Below the pieces are notes generated by a model, which was given only the letters and a program-made list of their open reading frames with translations, was not told the origin of the DNA and ran no database searches. Shown here piece by piece: positions 61,201 through 64,000 of a stretch of DNA of 64,000 nucleotides. The stretch comes from Marchantia polymorpha subsp. ruderalis (lineage: Eukaryota; Streptophyta; Marchantiopsida; Marchantiales; Marchantiaceae), in contig AP031355.1 of assembly GCA_037833965.1 (NCBI GenBank), forward strand, positions 14,347,501 through 14,411,500, written 5' to 3'. A program made the translations under genes and the position numbers. Position 1 is the stretch's first letter, and every line of letters begins with the position of its first letter.

Positions 61201-64000
61201 CCAACCATGGAGTGAGACCTCCATGTATCCACTCTTCCTCTATAAGAACCTCACATGGTTCTAGCAACAGATACTCTTCTCTCTGTGAACTGATCACCTC
61301 CTTCTTGAAAATTTCGTGTTGAGAAATCATCATGGCGTCACAACCTGACTCAAGATTATCTCTCAACCATTGAGCAAACTCTCCATCATCGCTTCTGCTG
61401 TAAAAACTAGGACCTAAGCTACCTGATCCTACATCTAATCTATTTTTTCTGTCATTCGGCTGAACCACTCCCACTAAAGTGTCATCACACTTGGCCTCGT
61501 TTTTCTCTTCTTCCTTCCCTGAAGAATGCTCGGAATCCTCTTTCATCCTTCCACCTAAGGACCCTATTGACACCTTGACTCTGTTATCCTGAGTACCATA
61601 TGTGATTGATGGCTTCAGTCCTCCCCAATCCACAATTGCATTAGTCATTCTCAACCAAGGTCTACCCAATAGAATAGGGAAAGTGTCCCTATTCGAATGC
61701 ATCTTAATCACATGAAATGTGACAATGTACTCCTTACCACTAGTGGACAAACGGCAATCTTTAATCATCACCACTGGTACAGCCGAAGTCTGATTGGCCA
61801 TATTGATAATGAAAGGTGAGCGGCCTGTCAGATTCAAACCTAACCTTCTCATGGTGTGTTCAGGTAGGATGTTCAGACCACTACCCCCATCAACTAATAC
61901 ATTGGGAATCACCTTGTCTACCACAACCACCTCTATCTCCACAGGTTTGACATCTTGACTTACTTTTTGCAAATGAACTCTAGCAGCGACTCTAGTCTTC
62001 GTCTTTCTACTCCTTCTATGTACTGGAATGCCCTCCTTCAAGGTCTTGCGAGCAATGGGAGATATTTCCAGCAGCTGACCAAAAGTAATGTCTGCCTTTA
62101 GCAAACTCAGATCTGACCACAAATTGTACTTCTCAGATTCTCTCCTTCTCTGACGTATCATACCCTCCCACTCTTTCACAGGAATCCCAGGTCCTTCCCA
62201 CTCTCTCGGTTCATTGCTTTCTGAATCTTGCATGACAGGTGGCACTTCTGCATCACGCATAACCTCATCTCTTTTCTCCTCTGCCCTTGTAGTCCTCCTT
62301 GCTCTCCTCGCCACTCTCTCAAGATCAGAGAGATGAGGAGGCTCCTCAGATGAAGTCTCTCCTTGCTCATCTTCATTTTTCTCAGTTTGCATTTTTCGAT
62401 GCATAGCTCTGGTGGTGACAGCAAGGGCCGGAGCTTCATGCATAATCACATCATCCGAACTTTTCAACTTATAAGTGATTAGGTTAGCATGTGGAGGCCA
62501 CTGATTCTGCTCTTGTTCGACTATCCCCTTACCAAGATCAGAACTGTTAGCATGTGGAGGCCACTGATTCTGCTCTTGTTCGACTATCCCCTTACCAAGA
62601 TCAGAACTACTACGTTGGACATCTCCATCATCGCATGCAAACCTAGCATCTTGAGAGTTTGAAGAACATGGATCTGCAAAAGAAACCTGTTTTCTGCTGT
62701 CACTACGAGGTTCATCTCGTGGTTCACTCTGGATAGGAATATATCTGTTCACTGTCTGCAGTCCAACAGGTGGATTGAATGTCTGTTTGCTGTTCTCATG
62801 ATCATAATACAAGTTAGGAGGTCTAAGATTGTTAGAATGCTCATTCTGCGGTCTTGCACCCCTCATATTTTCTCTTGCCTGGTAAGGACTAACAGTAGGC
62901 TGAGGCATCCTAATAACTTTATCTGGCTGCCGACATTGGTCGGAGGGATGACTACCTCCACAATTACTACACCCATTAACTCCAACTTCAGACCAACACT
63001 GACCTGGATAGTGCCACCTACCACAAAATGCATGAAATTCTTTTCTCTCCATATTCTGACCAACCTGACCCCTAGGAGGTCCTCTGTACCCGTTTTGACC
63101 TTGGTAATTTGGTCCTTGGCCCCTTTGGTGCTGCACAGGTGGGCCACCGCTCATTCTGTTGTCACGGTTTGGCACCACCCTACAAAATTGCCTGGTATGT
63201 CCAGATTGACCACACTGGACACACCACATGCTTGATGCATGTCTACCTGACTCGACTGGAGGAGGAGGCCCTGGCTGTTGACTCCTGATCATCAAGGCCA
63301 TCTGATCTGTGATATTTTGCATTTGCTTCATCATAGTCTCTTGAAAGCCCACTTGGCTAGCATTTAATCTCTTCTCTACATCTGCCAGGTTAGGATCTAC
63401 AGTAGGGGCTGGCAATGCTAAAACAGGTGCTGGCTCTCTGGTCTGCGAAATTGACTCACTGAGAGAATAGGGAGCTTGACCCCTAAGCCTACCTGAGTCT
63501 CCTTCAATTACTCTAGGACAAATGGGGATGAACTGGGGAATGGATTCAACCTCCTTCCTCCACAATCTATCATAGTCTTTATCAATATTCTCTATCTCCC
63601 TGGCAGCCATCTTGGCTTCAGCAAGAGTTTGAGGGCTTCTCTCCAGCACCCCACGGATGGTTCCAGATTTGAAAAAACCTTGGATAAAAAATTGTCTCAG
63701 CGTATCGTCATTGAGCATTGTACTCACAAAACGCGCACAGACAAGATCAAATCTTCTAATGTAAGCTGAGATTTCCTCTTCCCTTCCCTGTTTTAACGAT
63801 GCCAAAGCTCTCAATGCAGAACCCTGCCCCACCTCAGGCCTAAACTCATTCAAGAACTCCCTTTGCATTTGGTCCCATCCCCCAAAATGACCTTCAGAAT
63901 GATCCCTATACCACTCATACGCCTCACCTTCCAGGGTAGTAGGAAACCAGACCAAACAATACCCTTGGTCCGTAATCAGAGCGCTGGCTAGCCTCTCAAC
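58208..64000 (-). CDS. gag-pol of Gypsy element H (runs off the right edge)
   Basis: One open frame of more than 1,915 codons, still open at the window edge, so the gag start is outside. Order along the protein: gag domain (EAYEWYRDH, FLNEFRP), CCHC knuckle WCVQCGQSGHTRQFC and a second Cys-rich segment, protease NVLVDGGSGLNIL, RT (LRVCVDYRKLN, MPFRLCNAPATFQR, FVDDF), RNase H (PFHVFCDASSVAVG, TERECLAMVFSVKKFRHYL), integrase zinc finger (HDSACGGHF ... CDACQRY) and DDE core (WGIDYIGEI, VSDRGSHFLN, KTTPYHPQTNGQTERVNG). There is no chromodomain at the C-terminus. Ty3/Gypsy, non-chromovirus, a different family from B and C. The visible part looks whole. Confidence 0.9.
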   Translation of the reverse strand, partial: VERLASALITDQGYCLVWFPTTLEGEAYEWYRDHSEGHFGGWDQMQREFLNEFRPEVGQGSALRALASLKQGREEEISAYIRRFDLVCARFVSTMLNDDTLRQFFIQGFFKSGTIRGVLERSPQTLAEAKMAAREIENIDKDYDRLWRKEVESIPQFIPICPRVIEGDSGRLRGQAPYSLSESISQTREPAPVLALPAPTVDPNLADVEKRLNASQVGFQETMMKQMQNITDQMALMIRSQQPGPPPPVESGRHASSMWCVQCGQSGHTRQFCRVVPNRDNRMSGGPPVQHQRGQGPNYQGQNGYRGPPRGQVGQNMERKEFHAFCGRWHYPGQCWSEVGVNGCSNCGGSHPSDQCRQPDKVIRMPQPTVSPYQARENMRGARPQNEHSNNLRPPNLYYDHENSKQTFNPPVGLQTVNRYIPIQSEPRDEPRSDSRKQVSFADPCSSNSQDARFACDDGDVQRSSSDLGKGIVEQEQNQWPPHANSSDLGKGIVEQEQNQWPPHANLITYKLKSSDDVIMHEAPALAVTTRAMHRKMQTEKNEDEQGETSSEEPPHLSDLERVARRARRTTRAEEKRDEVMRDAEVPPVMQDSESNEPREWEGPGIPVKEWEGMIRQRRRESEKYNLWSDLSLLKADITFGQLLEISPIARKTLKEGIPVHRRSRKTKTRVAARVHLQKVSQDVKPVEIEVVVVDKVIPNVLVDGGSGLNILPEHTMRRLGLNLTGRSPFIINMANQTSAVPVVMIKDCRLSTSGKEYIVTFHVIKMHSNRDTFPILLGRPWLRMTNAIVDWGGLKPSITYGTQDNRVKVSIGSLGGRMKEDSEHSSGKEEEKNEAKCDDTLVGVVQPNDRKNRLDVGSGSLGPSFYSRSDDGEFAQWLRDNLESGCDAMMISQHEIFKKEVISSQREEYLLLEPCEVLIEEEWIHGGLTPWLDELDITDVDFVHVDGTQEEENTVQTAKLEEPLHFKTTSTGIVVGQDVRDYPQVPPDWYQSSEEQTHVAEEDWKYVEVSIRGGELKQMKMGSNLGEDEIHKYGELVDEFSDTFAWSYDELKGVPREMVEHRISLVPGAKPIRQKERRMNPQLQLLVRAELERLLKAGFIKPVEITDWVSPMVLVKKKNGKLRVCVDYRKLNACTEKDHFPLPFITLLLEEVGGHARYTFMDGYAGYNQISIAVQDVHKTAFTTPWGTFVWVVMPFRLCNAPATFQRLVMYIFTDLLYKSMTVFVDDFSTQSSADEHLQCVRKALIRCRRMQLALNPEKTFLGVLRGVLLGYVVSEKGKEPDPDKIAVIEGLATPTNAKGVAKLLGHVGWYRELIPDFAKIVVHITQLLRKENRFEWTDACQEAFEELKSRLSTYPVLRPPDWSMPFHVFCDASSVAVGSALCQSTGEKGKDLPIAYASRQLNPAERNYSMTERECLAMVFSVKKFRHYLICNPVVFFVDHMAIKYLVNKAELSGRLARWVLLLEEFDYTVEYKLGRMHLQADHLSRLSENVGTCPLDDRLIDDSLFVVTAQPEWYAGIVEFLTTQQLSSDWTKEERRKVRVNSRHFAVIGHRLFRRGVDGVLRRCVSEVEVPAILEACHDSACGGHFSGQLTGQKILRAGYFWPRLFRDSHEYVKRCDACQRYARNDLRMEMPLHVSLPLVPFEKWGIDYIGEIHPHSSRGMAYIVVATEYLTKWAEARAVKTNTAVHAANFMYKNIISRFGCPKILVSDRGSHFLNSVIREMTDRFQIDHRKTTPYHPQTNGQTERVNGTLVSILRKTVVDSKRDWDTKLTAALWAYRTTFKVTTQATPFSLVYGLEATLPIEFEVESLRVAVQSRLTNSQSLRNRLTTLEELDERRRMSAQHIEAIQRRRKITFDKKHKKRTLRPGMMVMLQDGRKLEFPGKFDAVWLGPYLIREVFPNNSVQLETFNGEVFPTRTAGSRCKQYRI
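62483..62608 (-). repeat. 63-bp direct repeat inside the H gag-pol frame
   Basis: Two identical or nearly identical adjacent 63-bp units (starts 62,483 and 62,546), each encoding the 21 residues from SSDLGKG to WPPHAN. The length is a multiple of three, so the frame stays open. It lies in the linker between gag and protease. Confidence 0.85.

Overview
The window looks like nuclear DNA of a land plant, most likely a bryophyte and probably a liverwort of the Marchantia/Riccia kind. It holds one ordinary host gene, a class III peroxidase with the classic plant four-exon layout. The repeated protein at the heart of the window (conserved N-terminal domain, low-complexity middle, coiled-coil tail) resembles, from memory, hypothetical proteins of marchantialean liverworts; no search was possible. 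There is no sign of bacterial, plastid or mitochondrial sequence.

Layout. 1-12,932 is AT-richer single-copy-like DNA with the peroxidase at 8,923-10,511. It is interrupted at 1,893-6,758 by a solo LTR. The DNA on either side of that solo LTR (about 1-1,300 and 7,200-8,460) forms a diverged inverted repeat. From 12,933 to 58,149 almost everything is a nested stack of one LTR-retrotransposon family and its relatives: an ancient copy (G) in pieces, a plus-strand Gypsy element (B), a minus-strand Gypsy element (C) inside B, solo LTRs D, E, F (inside E) and J (inside I), and a truncated copy I. From 58,150 to the right edge lies the gag-pol of a different Gypsy element (H) on the minus strand.

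Main observation. The LTRs of the main family are giant (about 4.9-5.4 kb when long), start TGTGGTA and end GGTTATTACA, and carry a reading frame of about 850-1,040 codons inside U3. The frame stops about 35-45 bp before the TATA box. The element is Ty3/Gypsy (primer site matching tRNA-Asp, triple zinc-knuckle gag, protease, RT, RNase H, integrase), so the extra protein would lie at the 3' end of the genomic RNA, in the arrangement of the sag gene of mouse mammary tumour virus. The frame is long and open in A, in both LTRs of C and in D, and is recognisable but broken in B, E, I and G. F and J have largely or wholly lost it. Five solo LTRs have exact 5-bp target duplications (A ACTAT, D TGGCC, E GTGGC, F GTCGG, J ACACT), which fixes the LTR boundaries and most of the insertion order.

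Two small structures recur in the LTRs with paired base changes on both arms: a hairpin just after the TATA box, and a CTCGTTGGAA/TTCCAACGAG stem in upstream U3. All retroelement parts are treated as fossils; most are broken. C is the youngest full insertion, since its two LTR proteins differ at about four of 1,035 residues.
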